Part shown: piece after piece, positions 1-9,900 of the stretch
Layout: every line of letters begins with the position of its first letter
Position numbering within the stretch: the stretch's first letter is position 1
From: Hirschia maritima DSM 19733
Lineage (GTDB): Bacteria; Pseudomonadota; Alphaproteobacteria; Caulobacterales; Hyphomonadaceae
NCBI RefSeq assembly: GCF_000378345.1
Contig: NZ_KB899544.1
Coordinates: forward strand, 1 to 64,000
Direction: 5' to 3'
DNA: 64,000 nt
Made by a program: the position numbers and the translations under genes
The notes under the pieces: generated by a model
Told to the model about the DNA's origin: nothing
Seen by the model: only the letters and a program-made list of their open reading frames with translations
Database searches by the model: none

Positions 1-1
1 A

Positions 2-2872
2 GATGATGATGTTGGTGATACGTTGAGTATCACAGGCGTAGATTCTGTAAGTACAAATGGTGCTAGTGTAGCCTTAGATAGTGATGGCAATGTTGTTTAT
101 GATCCGAATGGTCAGTTTGATTTAGCTGAGGGTCAGACGACAACAGATACGTTCAACTATACTGTTTCTGATGGAAATGGTGGCACAGATACAGCCATAG
201 CAACCGTAACCGTTACAGGGCGAGGTGATACGTCAGAGCCGGAATTGCCAGAAGAACCGACAAGTTATATTCCAATCAACGGAACGAGTGGAGGAGATCA
301 TTGGATCGATCAGAGCGGTAGTCAATTGTATGATGGTGGCGATGGTTGGAACAGTGTTGAATTTGCTGGTACGGAAGAAGATTACCTCTTTTCATATGAT
401 GAAGTTAAAAACGAGGGGATTGTACTTCACATCGCTAGCGGCACCTATGATCGAGTTAGAAACATTAATGCATTGCGTTTTACTGGTGATGGCTCTCAGT
501 ATGGGAAATACCGTTATTTTGGTTTAGCTCAGGGAACTGAAGGCGATGATCAAGAAATATCAATCGTTGGGACGCATAATGCGGAAACCATTTATGGGTA
601 TGGCGGCAATGATATCATTGAAGGTGGACGTGGAAACGACCGATTAGATGGTGGTTCAGGGTGGGACCGTGTAAACCTCGATGGTGTTCGTGAAGATTAT
701 GAATTCATTGAACATTCAAATGGTGTTGTCGTCGCTAGAAATATTCACACTGGCGAACAAGATGCTTTGGTCAATGTTGAAGGAATATGGTTCTATGGTG
801 AACAAGATGATGCTAATTTGGTTGATCTTATCACAGGGACAACACAGGAGCCCGTTCCAGAATATCTAAACACACCAATTGAAGGTAATATTACTACTGG
901 TGGGTTCCAATATCCTATCTTAATCGATCTAGGTGGAGACGGTGCTGACTTGGTCAGTGTAACGCAGTCTCGTATCGTTTTTGAAAGCGATACGGGTGGT
1001 CCACTTATGAGAATGGGGTGGATTAGTGCTAAAGATGGCATGTTAGTACTTGATCGTGATGGCGATGGCATAATCAATAAATTATCAGAGATTTCATTTG
1101 TAAATGATCTCGAAGGGGCAAAAACTGACCTCGAAGGATTGCGTGCCTATGATACCAATTTTGATGGCGTGTTTGATGCGCAAGATGATTCATGGGCGCT
1201 CTTCCAAGTATGGCGTGATGTGAATCAAAATGGTATCGGTCGTGGAAGTGAGCTTGCCTCATTAGAAGAAATGGGAATTTCAGGCATCCGATTAGCTTTG
1301 ACTTCTGTCAATGAAAGTACGGATGGTTACGCGGATAGTATTGTATTAAATGAAGCATCTCTCATTACGACAGATGGCGTAGACCGGACAATCTACGATG
1401 TGGCATTGCGTGGAGAACTTGCACACGTCAGTGGTTACGTAGAGGGGGCCGTTTCTCCAGAATGGTCAACATTTAGTTGGACTTCAGATGGAGCTTTTGG
1501 GGTTGCTCAATCAGCTAGTAATCACTCAGGTGATATCGAAGATCTTGCTGAACTTCAAACGATTTCGTCAGATTCTATCTGGGGGCAAGATATTCCTTTG
1601 CAGGATTTGGTGCGCTATGTTGATTATAATGATGAGTTATCAATTCCAGATTATCTTACATTCAGTGATGATGACCCGTTAACGCCAACATTTGGCGTTA
1701 AACCTCTTGTCTTTGATCTTGATGGAAATGGGTTAGATCTTATTGATCCAGGCCAGTCTCCAATTATTCGAGATATGAATGGAAATGGTGCTGAAGATCG
1801 TTTGGGGTGGATTGGTTCAGGTGATGGTTTATTGGCGTTAGACCGTAATGGTGATGGCAATATTGATCCTGTGTCCGAAATTTCATTTGTGCAAGATCTT
1901 GAGGGGGCTCAAACAGACCTTGAAGGCTTGGTAGCCTATGATACGAATAATGATGGCTGGTTTGATGCAGATGATGCTCAGTTTGACCAATTCCAAATTT
2001 GGCAAGATTACAATTACAATGCGATCAGCGATGAAGGTGAATTGAAGTCACTCTTTGAAGCTGGCATCGCACGTATCAGCCTGACAGCTGATGAGAGTTT
2101 AGGCTATCAGGATAGCCCATTGTCAAACCGCGTATTTGGGCAGGCAGTCTTTGAGTGGAATGATGGTACGACTGGTTTGTTTGGTGATGTTGAACTACGA
2201 GGCTTCTCTGGAAGTGAAATTGAACAAGCTTTAGAGAGAGAACGTCGTAATAACTCGATTAATGCAAATGATGACATTCAAGCGCGTTTGGAAGCAATGC
2301 TAGAGGCACAACGTCGCGCTGAAGAGCTAGTACCAAATTCAGGAGAGACCTCCGGAGTTGCTTCTGCTTCTGTATCACCAGAGTCTATGTTGTCAGCTGA
2401 AGATGGTTCAAATCCAATTGAACGGTCACACATGTCCAACATAAACAGATTGGATAAGATCGCGCCTGAAATTAAAGAAGGAATGCCTTCAATTGTTCAA
2501 AATGATCTTCAATTAACTGATATTGGTGAAAGTGCTCTTTCAACAAATACACCAAAACGTAAGTGGTGGAAATTTGGTCAAAGATCTGATGATGTTCGGT
2601 CAACACCTGCATTAGGTGAACGATTGGCGAAGCTTGATGCTGAAAAGCAAGATATCGGTGTTGAGACCAATGCACAGCCAACGCCTACCGAGCGGCAAGC
2701 GGGCGAACTTGCAGAGAAGCAACGCTTAATGCAGGCGATGGCTTCATTTAAAGGTTCATCAGGCGTACCTGCTGTTAGAAAACGCGATTTGGATCAAGAC
2801 AATAGTGCTGACATTGCTGTTGCAAAAATGAATAAGAAGAGTGGATTTGGAATTCGTTCTTTGTTTAATTAA
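2..2872 (+). CDS. Giant VCBS/RTX-like calcium-binding surface or secreted protein (5' truncated by window)
   Basis: The reading frame is open through the left edge, so only the C-terminal ~957 codons are visible. Nucleotides 2-230 encode the end of a cadherin/VCBS-type beta-sandwich repeat (a YTVSDGNGGTDTA-type ending). Around 590-665 there is a short glycine/aspartate nonapeptide-like run (GGNDIIEGG, GNDRLDGGSG) like RTX calcium-binding rolls. Two copies of a ~130-residue calcium-binding module follow (about 919-1320 and 1708-2100). Each carries EF-hand-like loops (LDRDGDG, YDTNFDG; LDRNGDG, YDTNNDG) and the shared stretch EISFV-DLEGA-TDLEGL. The last ~230 residues are low complexity, Glu/Gln/Lys rich. 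Such proteins are usually type I secreted adhesins or toxins. An RTX acyltransferase gene lies 74 bp downstream, which suggests acylation. No secretion signal could be confirmed. Confidence 0.85.
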   Translation, partial: DDDVGDTLSITGVDSVSTNGASVALDSDGNVVYDPNGQFDLAEGQTTTDTFNYTVSDGNGGTDTAIATVTVTGRGDTSEPELPEEPTSYIPINGTSGGDHWIDQSGSQLYDGGDGWNSVEFAGTEEDYLFSYDEVKNEGIVLHIASGTYDRVRNINALRFTGDGSQYGKYRYFGLAQGTEGDDQEISIVGTHNAETIYGYGGNDIIEGGRGNDRLDGGSGWDRVNLDGVREDYEFIEHSNGVVVARNIHTGEQDALVNVEGIWFYGEQDDANLVDLITGTTQEPVPEYLNTPIEGNITTGGFQYPILIDLGGDGADLVSVTQSRIVFESDTGGPLMRMGWISAKDGMLVLDRDGDGIINKLSEISFVNDLEGAKTDLEGLRAYDTNFDGVFDAQDDSWALFQVWRDVNQNGIGRGSELASLEEMGISGIRLALTSVNESTDGYADSIVLNEASLITTDGVDRTIYDVALRGELAHVSGYVEGAVSPEWSTFSWTSDGAFGVAQSASNHSGDIEDLAELQTISSDSIWGQDIPLQDLVRYVDYNDELSIPDYLTFSDDDPLTPTFGVKPLVFDLDGNGLDLIDPGQSPIIRDMNGNGAEDRLGWIGSGDGLLALDRNGDGNIDPVSEISFVQDLEGAQTDLEGLVAYDTNNDGWFDADDAQFDQFQIWQDYNYNAISDEGELKSLFEAGIARISLTADESLGYQDSPLSNRVFGQAVFEWNDGTTGLFGDVELRGFSGSEIEQALERERRNNSINANDDIQARLEAMLEAQRRAEELVPNSGETSGVASASVSPESMLSAEDGSNPIERSHMSNINRLDKIAPEIKEGMPSIVQNDLQLTDIGESALSTNTPKRKWWKFGQRSDDVRSTPALGERLAKLDAEKQDIGVETNAQPTPTERQAGELAEKQRLMQAMASFKGSSGVPAVRKRDLDQDNSADIAVAKMNKKSGFGIRSLFN

Positions 2873-2891
2873 TACCAAAGCGTGAAAAATG

Positions 2892-2918
2892 GACTCGGTA
2901 ATAAAGAGTTGCCGAGTC
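2892..2918 (+). terminator. Stem-loop between the repeat protein and the acyltransferase gene
   Basis: GACTCGG at 2892-2898 pairs with CCGAGTC at 2912-2918, and the stem can be extended inward by a T-G pair and two A-T pairs. No run of T follows. It is therefore more likely an attenuator or mRNA-stability element between two cotranscribed genes than a full terminator. Confidence 0.45.
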
Positions 2919-2946
2919 AAATGCGTAATATGAAAAGAGTAGATAT

Positions 2947-3429
2947 ATGAGTGGGAATGATATGGGTGCGCAGATGAATGCGGAGCCTGCACCTAAGAAG
3001 ACTGTATCACAGGTTTTGGGGGAAGTGACATGGTTGCTTACCCAGTCACCTATTCACAAGCAGTTATTCATTGGGGATTTGGAGTGGTTTGTCATGCCTG
3101 CCGTATTGCTAGAGCAATTCCGCATCTTCAACGGACCAAATCATCCTGCAGGTGTAGCATTATGGGCAAATGTTTCTGAAGAGACTGAGAAACGTCTGAT
3201 GGATGGTGGTTATAAATTACGTCCAGATGAATGGAAGGGTGGTGATCGCGCCTGGCTGATTGAGCTGATTGCTCCATTTGGTGGGCAAGATGAAATGATG
3301 AAAGATTTCTCCGAGCACATTTTTAAAGGTAAGCCTTTTAAATTCCATAAGACTGGACCAGACGGAGTTCGAATGGTTGAAACATATTCTCTTGCGTCAA
3401 AGGATGAGAGTGGTGAGACAGCACATTAA
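2947..3429 (+). CDS. RTX toxin-activating lysine acyltransferase (HlyC family)
   Basis: 160 residues, close to HlyC (170). The family signature is visible: GEVTWLLTQSPIHKQLF, then DLEWFVMPAVLLEQFR, WKGGDRAWLIELIAPFGG and a C-terminal FKGKPFKF. His37 and Asp100 align with HlyC His23 and Asp92, the residues needed for transfer of a fatty acyl group from acyl-ACP to an internal lysine of an RTX protoxin. The protein is cytoplasmic and lacks a signal peptide. It follows the giant repeat protein on the same strand, which is the natural substrate candidate. An alternative ATG lies five codons in. Family assignment is strong; the substrate is inferred. Confidence 0.9.
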   Translation: MSGNDMGAQMNAEPAPKKTVSQVLGEVTWLLTQSPIHKQLFIGDLEWFVMPAVLLEQFRIFNGPNHPAGVALWANVSEETEKRLMDGGYKLRPDEWKGGDRAWLIELIAPFGGQDEMMKDFSEHIFKGKPFKFHKTGPDGVRMVETYSLASKDESGETAH

Positions 3430-3928
3430 AACGATTGGTTGTGCTCTCATGCTGTTAGGTTTAGCTGTGAGTGCAGGGTGCGCAACCCCAACTCAAGCCC
3501 AAATAGAACAACGTGCTTACAACAAGCTATTGCGTCATACTTCCGTTCAAGATGTGGGTAAGGGGCAGTTTATTGTTGAATCTTGGGGCGGCGTTCATAC
3601 GGATGCAGATTCCCTTGAGCTTCGATTGTTGGCACGAGCTGCGGACGCGACCTTAAGAGCAGGCAAAGAGAATTTTGCTGTTGTGCAATTGTTTGACCGC
3701 AATAAAGCAGATGGCGGCGTTATGATTTCTGATGAAGTCTGGATTGGAAGTTATTCTGACATTGTGGCTTCTCGATTTGATCGTAACCTCGAAGGAAGTC
3801 TCAAGGACATGGTCAAGCCAGGTCTTAAAGCCATCATTCAAATCGTTGATCCATCACACCCTGAAGCTACAAATACATTCAAAGCGCAAGATACTTATGA
3901 CACGCTCAATAGAGAAAAGATGTTGTAA
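3404..3928 (+). CDS. Small outer-membrane-type lipoprotein of unknown function
   Basis: The ATG at 3404 lies inside the end of the acyltransferase gene, so the two genes overlap by 26 bp and are probably translationally coupled. The first 26 residues form a lipoprotein signal with a lipobox (LAVSAGC, Cys26). The mature part, about 148 residues, is mixed alpha/beta with the stretch GKGQFIVESWGG and LLARAADATLRAGKENFAVVQ. This pattern resembles CC0125/CC1285-type alphaproteobacterial lipoproteins, where a short domain handles 'QxAA-ETLRAGYDRF'-like segments; that match is from memory and tentative. Its place behind the acyltransferase suggests a role in maturation or secretion of the giant protein, but nothing in the sequence proves it. 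Confidence 0.75.
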   Translation: MRVVRQHIKTIGCALMLLGLAVSAGCATPTQAQIEQRAYNKLLRHTSVQDVGKGQFIVESWGGVHTDADSLELRLLARAADATLRAGKENFAVVQLFDRNKADGGVMISDEVWIGSYSDIVASRFDRNLEGSLKDMVKPGLKAIIQIVDPSHPEATNTFKAQDTYDTLNREKML

Positions 3929-3943
3929 CTTTAATAGATAGCC

Positions 3944-5076
3944 TCAGCCAATTTCTTTGAAATATTGTTGGCTGTGGGCTATAGTCTGATCATTTGCAAG
4001 ATGTGCATAGCGAGCAGTTGTTTGCGGTTGATAGTGTCCAAGTAGTTTGCCAATCATTGGTAAGTTTTCTTCATTGGCAATCACAGTGGATGCGTAGGTG
4101 TATCTTAAATCATGAATGCGGACATCTTCCAAATTGGCGGTCTTTCTAATGTGTCTCCATGGTTTTTGGAGATCAGTGAGAGATTGTCTTTGCTTTTAGC
4201 CTGTAATGACAAAAGGGTTATCCAGCTCGCGGGAGAGTGAGTTGGGCAATTCAACCGCTGAAGTTCCAAGATATATGTTTTTGGCCTTCTTGGAATCTGG
4301 CAGTAAGAGTAATTGTCGATCAAGATCAACATGAGCCCATTTCAGTTGTTGTATTTCTCCTAATCGACATCCAGTGAGAATGAGTAATTTTATGCAGGCA
4401 ACAGCAGATGGGGCGAGGGGATTTTCCACACTGAGTGCTTTACCCAATCTTTGTGGCTGCTCGGCTTGTGATAAAAAACGTTCCCGTTTTTCTTCTTTGA
4501 ACTTTTTGATGCCTCGACATGGGTTACTAAACTCGTCTCTTAAGCCCCGGGCTTCGGCTTGAGAAAATAGAATTGATAATACTCCCAACGTCCGATTAGC
4601 TTGATAAGGTGTTTGTCATCATTTCATGATGAATAGCAATGATATCTTGACGGCTAACGTCTTTGACAATCAGCCTTCCAAGCTTTGGTAAAATGAACAA
4701 ATCTATAGAACGTCTATATTCTGAAGCTGTGCTCTGTTTAAGATGTTGAGGGACATATTTAATCAAGAAACGTTCGCACAGTTTTTTTACTGTTCCGCCA
4801 TGACATGCTTTCGTTTGATCTTCCGTTGGATCTTTTCCTGAAGTTAAGTTGTGTAGAGTAGATTTTGCTTGTTTGCGTGCGTCTTTCAGTTGTGATGGGG
4901 CCAAGTTGGCCAATTGTAATTCGTCGCATACGCCCTTTGGAGCGTGACATCACAAAGTAGGATTTTCCGCCAGATTTTCTCATTCGAATGCCGAAGTTTT
5001 TAAGAGCATCATCATAATTATCTTTGTCAATGGATTGAGGTACCAGAAGATCAACTGACCGTATAGTGAGTTTCAT
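3944..5076 (-). pseudogene. Broken tyrosine recombinase / phage-type integrase
   Basis: Pieces of one integrase can be read in order on the minus strand. 5076 to about 4915 gives an N-terminal arm-binding domain (MKLTIRSVD...RRITIGQL). A frameshift leads to ~4910-4605 (QLKDARKQA, core-binding domain). A second frameshift near 4605 leads into TPYQANRTLGVL and the catalytic domain (LILTGCRLGEIQQLKW). An in-frame TAA at 4196-4198 interrupts it, and then the same frame continues with LTDLQKPWRHIRK, the HDLRYTYAS box, GHYQPQTTARYAHL with the tyrosine, and a stop at 3944. Catalytic Arg, His-x-x-Arg and Tyr are all still encoded, so decay is recent. At least three lesions make it non-functional. It sits 207 bp from a tRNA 3' fragment. 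Confidence 0.9.
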
Positions 5077-5286
5077 TCCATCAACTTTCTTTTATTCTGA
5101 TTTTGATTTTTCGGCCGACATACTCGATCAATCAAAATTCAGGTTGGGTTACAAATGGGTTACAACGCGACAGGAAATCACGAGAACTCAATACGATCAA
5201 AAATGATGTAAAAGTCAACAATAACAATTGGGTATGGTATTTGTGGGGAGCTGAAGGTAGAAACTAAAAAAGCCCAATCATCAAAC

Positions 5287-5333
5287 TCATAACCTGAAGG
5301 TCGTTGGTTCAAATCCACCCCCCCCCGCACCCA
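5287..5333 (+). repeat. 3' half of a tRNA-fMet-like gene: probable attachment site remnant
   Basis: CTCATAACC (anticodon loop with CAT) is followed by GAAGGTC-like variable loop sequence, a T-arm with GGTTCAAATCC, a C-rich acceptor strand and CA-CCCA-like 3' end. The matching 5' half, with D-arm and acceptor 5' strand, is not present upstream. The fragment starts at the anticodon loop, a known crossover position for tRNA-integrating tyrosine recombinases. A C-run of about nine bases and a T-stem mismatch show that it is no longer under tRNA selection. It is interpreted as the distal att copy of an island lying to the left. Confidence 0.7.
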
Positions 5334-5365
5334 ATCTTTCCTAACAATATCAAATACATACAACC

Positions 5366-5388
5366 AACCACCTTAACGGGTGGTTTTT
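5366..5388 (+). terminator. Rho-independent terminator behind the tRNA fragment
   Basis: AACCACC (5366-5372) pairs with GGTGGTT (5379-5385) over a six-base loop, and the downstream arm runs into TTTTT. This is the original tRNA terminator left in place on the chromosomal side of the attachment site. Confidence 0.65.
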
Positions 5389-5501
5389 GCGTTTGGGCAC
5401 ATCTTGAACATTTATCTTAAAAGGAAGTACTCCCCCCTGAAAACAGTCTATGGACTATAATTAATACGCCTAAACATGCGATACAAGTTCGAGGGGGAGA
5501 T
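5389..5501. other. Gene-free spacer downstream of the tRNA remnant
   Basis: Together with 5077-5286 this AT-rich spacer holds no credible gene. The only longer frame there is antisense to the tRNA remnant and is an artefact. A possible weak terminator for the efflux operon that ends at 5502 is not obvious. Confidence 0.4.
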
Positions 5502-6917
5502 TTATTGAGGGGACTTCTTCCAACTACCGCCCAGCGCCAGATTAAGATCAATCCATTCATCGATGCGTTGTTTTTCAGCTGAAACTTTGTTGCTTTCTGC
5601 GGAAAATACGCGTTGTTGAATTGTCAAAACGTCGATGAGGTCAGTTTCGCCTTCACGGTATCTTTTTCTTGCTACATCCAGCGCGCGGTTAGCCTGGTCT
5701 GCTGATTCTGAGAGTGCTTCTGTACGTTTTCGAACAACTTCAAATTGGTCGAGGTTGGTTTCTACTTCTTCAAATGCGGAAAGAGCAGTTTGAGCATAGT
5801 CAATCAATGCAATTTCATACTCTGATTTTGCTTGATCAATGTGAGCTTTACTGAACCCGTTATCAAAAAGCAGGTAGGCGATATCACCAGCTATCCCAGA
5901 TATGATTTGGTCGACATCAAACAAGTTACGCAGTTCGTTTGAAGTGCTGCCAGAAGAAGCGGTAAGATTAAAACTTGGAAGTCTGGCGACTTTGGCCAGA
6001 TCCAATGAGTAAGTTGCGGCTTTAAGAGCCTGTCCTGCTGCTATTATATCCGGTCGGCGTTCGAGCAATTCTGAAGGAAGGCCGACAGGAGGAAGTTGGG
6101 GCACTTCTGGCAAAGCTTCCTCCAATTCTAGATCAGCGTCAGGATATCTCCCGATGAGTACTTGTAGTGCTCTTACAGCGTCTCGGCGTGCACCCTCAGC
6201 TAAAAGGAGAGAAGCTTTTGTTGCGGCCACATCAGAAGCTGAAAGCGCAACATCTTGCGCCATCGCTAACCCTTCATTGTATTGAATATTGACAATGCGG
6301 TCCGTCTCGGAAAGCGTTGTGAGGTTGTTTCGGGCCACCTCTGCCTGAAGCTTAGCTTCTAAGCCGATAAAGTAAGCATCAGCAACTGCCGCAGCGATGG
6401 AGTATTGTGCAAAGAGGAAGTCTGCTTCAGATGTCAGTGCATTGGAGGCTGCTGCTTTTTGCCCTGCTTTTATTCTGCCCCAAATGTCAGCTTCCCAGGT
6501 CGCTTGAATGCCCCAGTCAAAGCTAGCTATGTCTTGTTGAGATTTGTTTGAAAAAAAGGTTCTGTCTGCTCCACCACTGAGCCCAACGCTTGGGAGCAAA
6601 GGTACACCAGCCTGACGTGCTAAAGCCCAGGACCGCTCAACATTTGCAGCGGCTTTTTGTAGGTCTTGATTATTCTGTTGAGCTTCTCTCACCAATTTTG
6701 ATAAAGTCTTATCTTCTAAGGCATCAACCCACCCAATTTGAACATTTTCGCTGTTCGTATGTTTCGAACTCCATTTCTCGGGCACTTGAGTGACGCTTGA
6801 AGACAAAGCACTTGAAATGGCCTCGTCCGACGTTCCGTTTTTTAGAGCGGGAAGGGTGGAACAGCCCGAAACTGTGACTAAGGCTAAAGAAAGGTAGGCA
6901 TAGTTGCGGGAGTTCAT
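5502..6917 (-). CDS. NodT-family outer-membrane efflux lipoprotein (TolC-like)
   Basis: 471 residues, typical for the family. A lipoprotein signal ends at VTVSGC (Cys19). Two repeated outer membrane efflux regions follow, with long amphipathic helices (ANVERSWALARQAG, LLERRPDIIAAGQALKAA, ALDVARKRYREGETDLIDVL), the last being the hallmark of the second OEP repeat. It would trimerise to form the exit duct for the RND pump encoded just upstream. The start codon overlaps the end of the RND gene by 4 bp, so this is the last gene of a TetR-adaptor-pump-duct operon read leftward. Confidence 0.93.
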   Translation of the reverse strand: MNSRNYAYLSLALVTVSGCSTLPALKNGTSDEAISSALSSSVTQVPEKWSSKHTNSENVQIGWVDALEDKTLSKLVREAQQNNQDLQKAAANVERSWALARQAGVPLLPSVGLSGGADRTFFSNKSQQDIASFDWGIQATWEADIWGRIKAGQKAAASNALTSEADFLFAQYSIAAAVADAYFIGLEAKLQAEVARNNLTTLSETDRIVNIQYNEGLAMAQDVALSASDVAATKASLLLAEGARRDAVRALQVLIGRYPDADLELEEALPEVPQLPPVGLPSELLERRPDIIAAGQALKAATYSLDLAKVARLPSFNLTASSGSTSNELRNLFDVDQIISGIAGDIAYLLFDNGFSKAHIDQAKSEYEIALIDYAQTALSAFEEVETNLDQFEVVRKRTEALSESADQANRALDVARKRYREGETDLIDVLTIQQRVFSAESNKVSAEKQRIDEWIDLNLALGGSWKKSPQ

Positions 6918-9900
6918 TGCGCGACCTCAGATTTATCAATTCGGAAAAAGAGAGCATATAAAACAGGCGTTACCAACAGCGTGATCAGTGTCGCAAAGCT
7001 AAGTCCAAACGCCAGAACGACCGTCATGGACTTGAAAAACGCATCAAAATACAAAGGTATAATGCCTAATACTGTAGTGAACGCTCCCATAAGGACTGGT
7101 CTTAGGCGACTGGATGCAGATTGTATCAAAGCGTCAAATCTTGGAATGCCTTGTTTTATTAGGGCATCAGTATTGTCTACCAAAACAAGGGAGTTTTGAA
7201 TCAGAAGTCCGGACAGAGCTAGTAGGCCCAACAAACCCATAAATTCCAATGGAGTTCCAGTGGCGACGAGCCCAATTACAACGCCTATCAGCGCTAAGGG
7301 AACGATTGCCCATATTATGATTGGTTGTCGCAGGCGATTGAACAAAATTATGACGACCAAAACCATAGCCAACAGGCCAAGTGGGATTGTTGATGCTAGA
7401 CTAGATTGAGCTTCTGCCGAACTTCCAAATTCGCCATCCCAACTCAGTGAATAGCCATCTGGTAGTGGGATTGCTTCAATTTGTGGCTTGAGACGGTTGA
7501 ACAAGTCCGCGGCCAAAACTCCGGGTGCCGGGTCTGATTGTGCTCTGATCGTTAAAACCCTGTCTTCACGAAGCAATCGACCATTTCTCCATTTTACGTG
7601 AACACCGTCGAGTAATTGTCCAAGAGGAACGGTTTCATTTGTCGTAGGACTTAAAATTTGGATCGTTGCCATATCCCAAGGGTTGGCTTTTTCATCTGCA
7701 GGGGCTCTGAAAATAACTGGTATTAGCTTGTCACCATCACGGAAAACAGTGCGCTGTTGACCTGAGTAATTCGTCTGCAGAGCGTCAGAAAACTCTTTTC
7801 GAGAAATGCCTACACGTTCGCCCTTACTCTGAGAGTATATAGGTTCGATATAGCTAATCGCTCTTTTCCAATCATCCTTAATCAAAACTGCTCCATCATC
7901 AGCAGACATGATGGCCTTCGCATCATTTGCTAGATTTCTTAGAGTCTTTGCATCTGGACCGGAAAAGACAGCTTCAATTTTTGAGCCTCCACCTGGACCC
8001 ATTCGAAATTTCCAAGCTTTTCCAAGACCTAACGGGAAGTTTTCATCAATATAATTCTGTAAAATTGGAATTAGAGTATCGCTTTTGCGATAGTCATCGA
8101 TCTTTATTAAAAGTTGTCCTGTGGAAGAGTTCTCTGCGCCAGATTCATATACCAACATGTATCGTAAAGTTGACCCACCAATTAAGGTTTGCACATCTGT
8201 TACGCCCTCAAGACCTTTGGCATAAGCTTCCAGTCTAACCATATCCTGCGTTGTTGAACTAATGTCCGTTCCTTCAGGAAGTTGATAGTCAACCACGATT
8301 TGTGGGGACGTTGAAGCAGGAAAAAAACCGCTTTTTACAAATTGAAAGCCCCAGATCGACAAACCAAAAATACTTACAACAGAAAGCAGCGTGATCGTTT
8401 TTCTCTGAAGAATAGAGCGTATGATCGTCTCATAGAACGTCATAAACCGATTTGGTTTGGGGGCATTTTCTTCTTCACTACTCGTCATTTCTGGGAACAA
8501 CCAATAACAGAACAGGGGAGTAATCGTGAATGCAAAAAACCAGCTAAGCCCAAGAGCAATCGCAACAACCCAAAACAGTGAATTTGTGAACTCGGCAGTA
8601 TCTCCGGGAGCAAATCCGATTGGGGCAAAAGCTATCATCCCGACTAGCGTGCCTCCGATTAATGGCTTCATATTGCTCTTGGCGACATCTATTGCGACAT
8701 CGAGCTTTTTCTTTCCTTCTTTTATGCCGACTAATATCCCGTCTGTGATAACGACTCCATTGTCGACCAGCATTCCCAATGAAACAACCAAAGCACCTAA
8801 AGAAATACGGTGCATTGGAATGCCACTGCCCCACATTATGAGAAGGGTAGCCGACATTGTAATTAACACAGTGGCCCCCATAATTATGCCAGAGCGGAAA
8901 CCCATGAAAATCAAAAGCGTAACAAATACGATAGCTAGTGATGAAAGTACATTTAGGGCAAAATTATTGATCGCATTGTCGACGACTTTTCCTTGATGAT
9001 AGTATTCATGCAGCTCTATACCTGCGGGACGCATATGATCTATCGAAGCCAATTTTTCATCGATGTCTTCACCCATTTGAACTACGTTCACACCTGAAAT
9101 GTTGGCCACACCAATTCCAATGGCGGGGACACCGTTGAATCGAATAATTTTAGTGACAGGGTCTTCATAGCCTCTGACGACATTTGCCACGTCGCCAAGT
9201 CGCATGGTGCTTCCACTGGTTGGGTCAATTATTAGCAATGACCGAATGGCGTCTACTGTTGTTAAACCACCTGTTGGCTGGATACTAATCCGTTCATCCG
9301 CGATTTTAACATTGCCTGCAGACGAAACTGTGTTTTGTTGAGACAGAGTATTGTAGATATTGTTGAGGGAAACTCCGAGTGCCGCTGTCTTGTCGCGTGA
9401 GATTTCTACATAGATTGCTTCATCTTGCTCTCCGATTAGAGCAACTTTTCCAACACCTTTTACTTCCAATAGATCTCGTCGCAGTTCTTTTGCGTAAGAT
9501 AGAAGCTCGGGGGGAGTGAAACCTTCACCAGTTAAAAGGTAATACAAGCCATACACATCACCGAAATCATCATTGACTATGACCTGACCAGCGCCGGGAG
9601 GTAGACTGGCTTTGGTGTCAGCGATTTTGTTTCTTAGCTTTGTCCATACAAGTTGGAGTTCACCTCTGGTGGGAGAGGCGGAAAACTTAATCTCTACGGT
9701 GATTTCTGATAAGTTTGTGGATGACTCTGAAGAAACTGTTTTGACCTCTGGTAACTGTTGTATTGCCGTTTCTAAGACTTCAGTCACCTCATTGAGAACT
9801 TCCGTTGGGCTAGCTCCAGGGTATTGGGTGTACACCTTGGCAACCCGAATGGTAAATTCAGGGTCTTCAAACCGTGGCATTTCGTTGTAAGCCATCCATC

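Noticed and set aside
5310-5333. Complete tRNA gene
   Set aside because: Only the anticodon loop onward is present; no D-arm or 5' acceptor strand can be found in the preceding 80 bases, and the T-stem has a mismatch.
5178-5363. Minus-strand 61-codon frame with the phrase GGVDLNQRPSGYE
   Set aside because: This phrase is a well-known false protein produced by reading a tRNA antisense; it covers the tRNA 3' remnant and has no ribosome site.
8544-8834. Frames opposite the RND pump gene
   Set aside because: They are antisense shadows of a well-supported coding region with no independent evidence.
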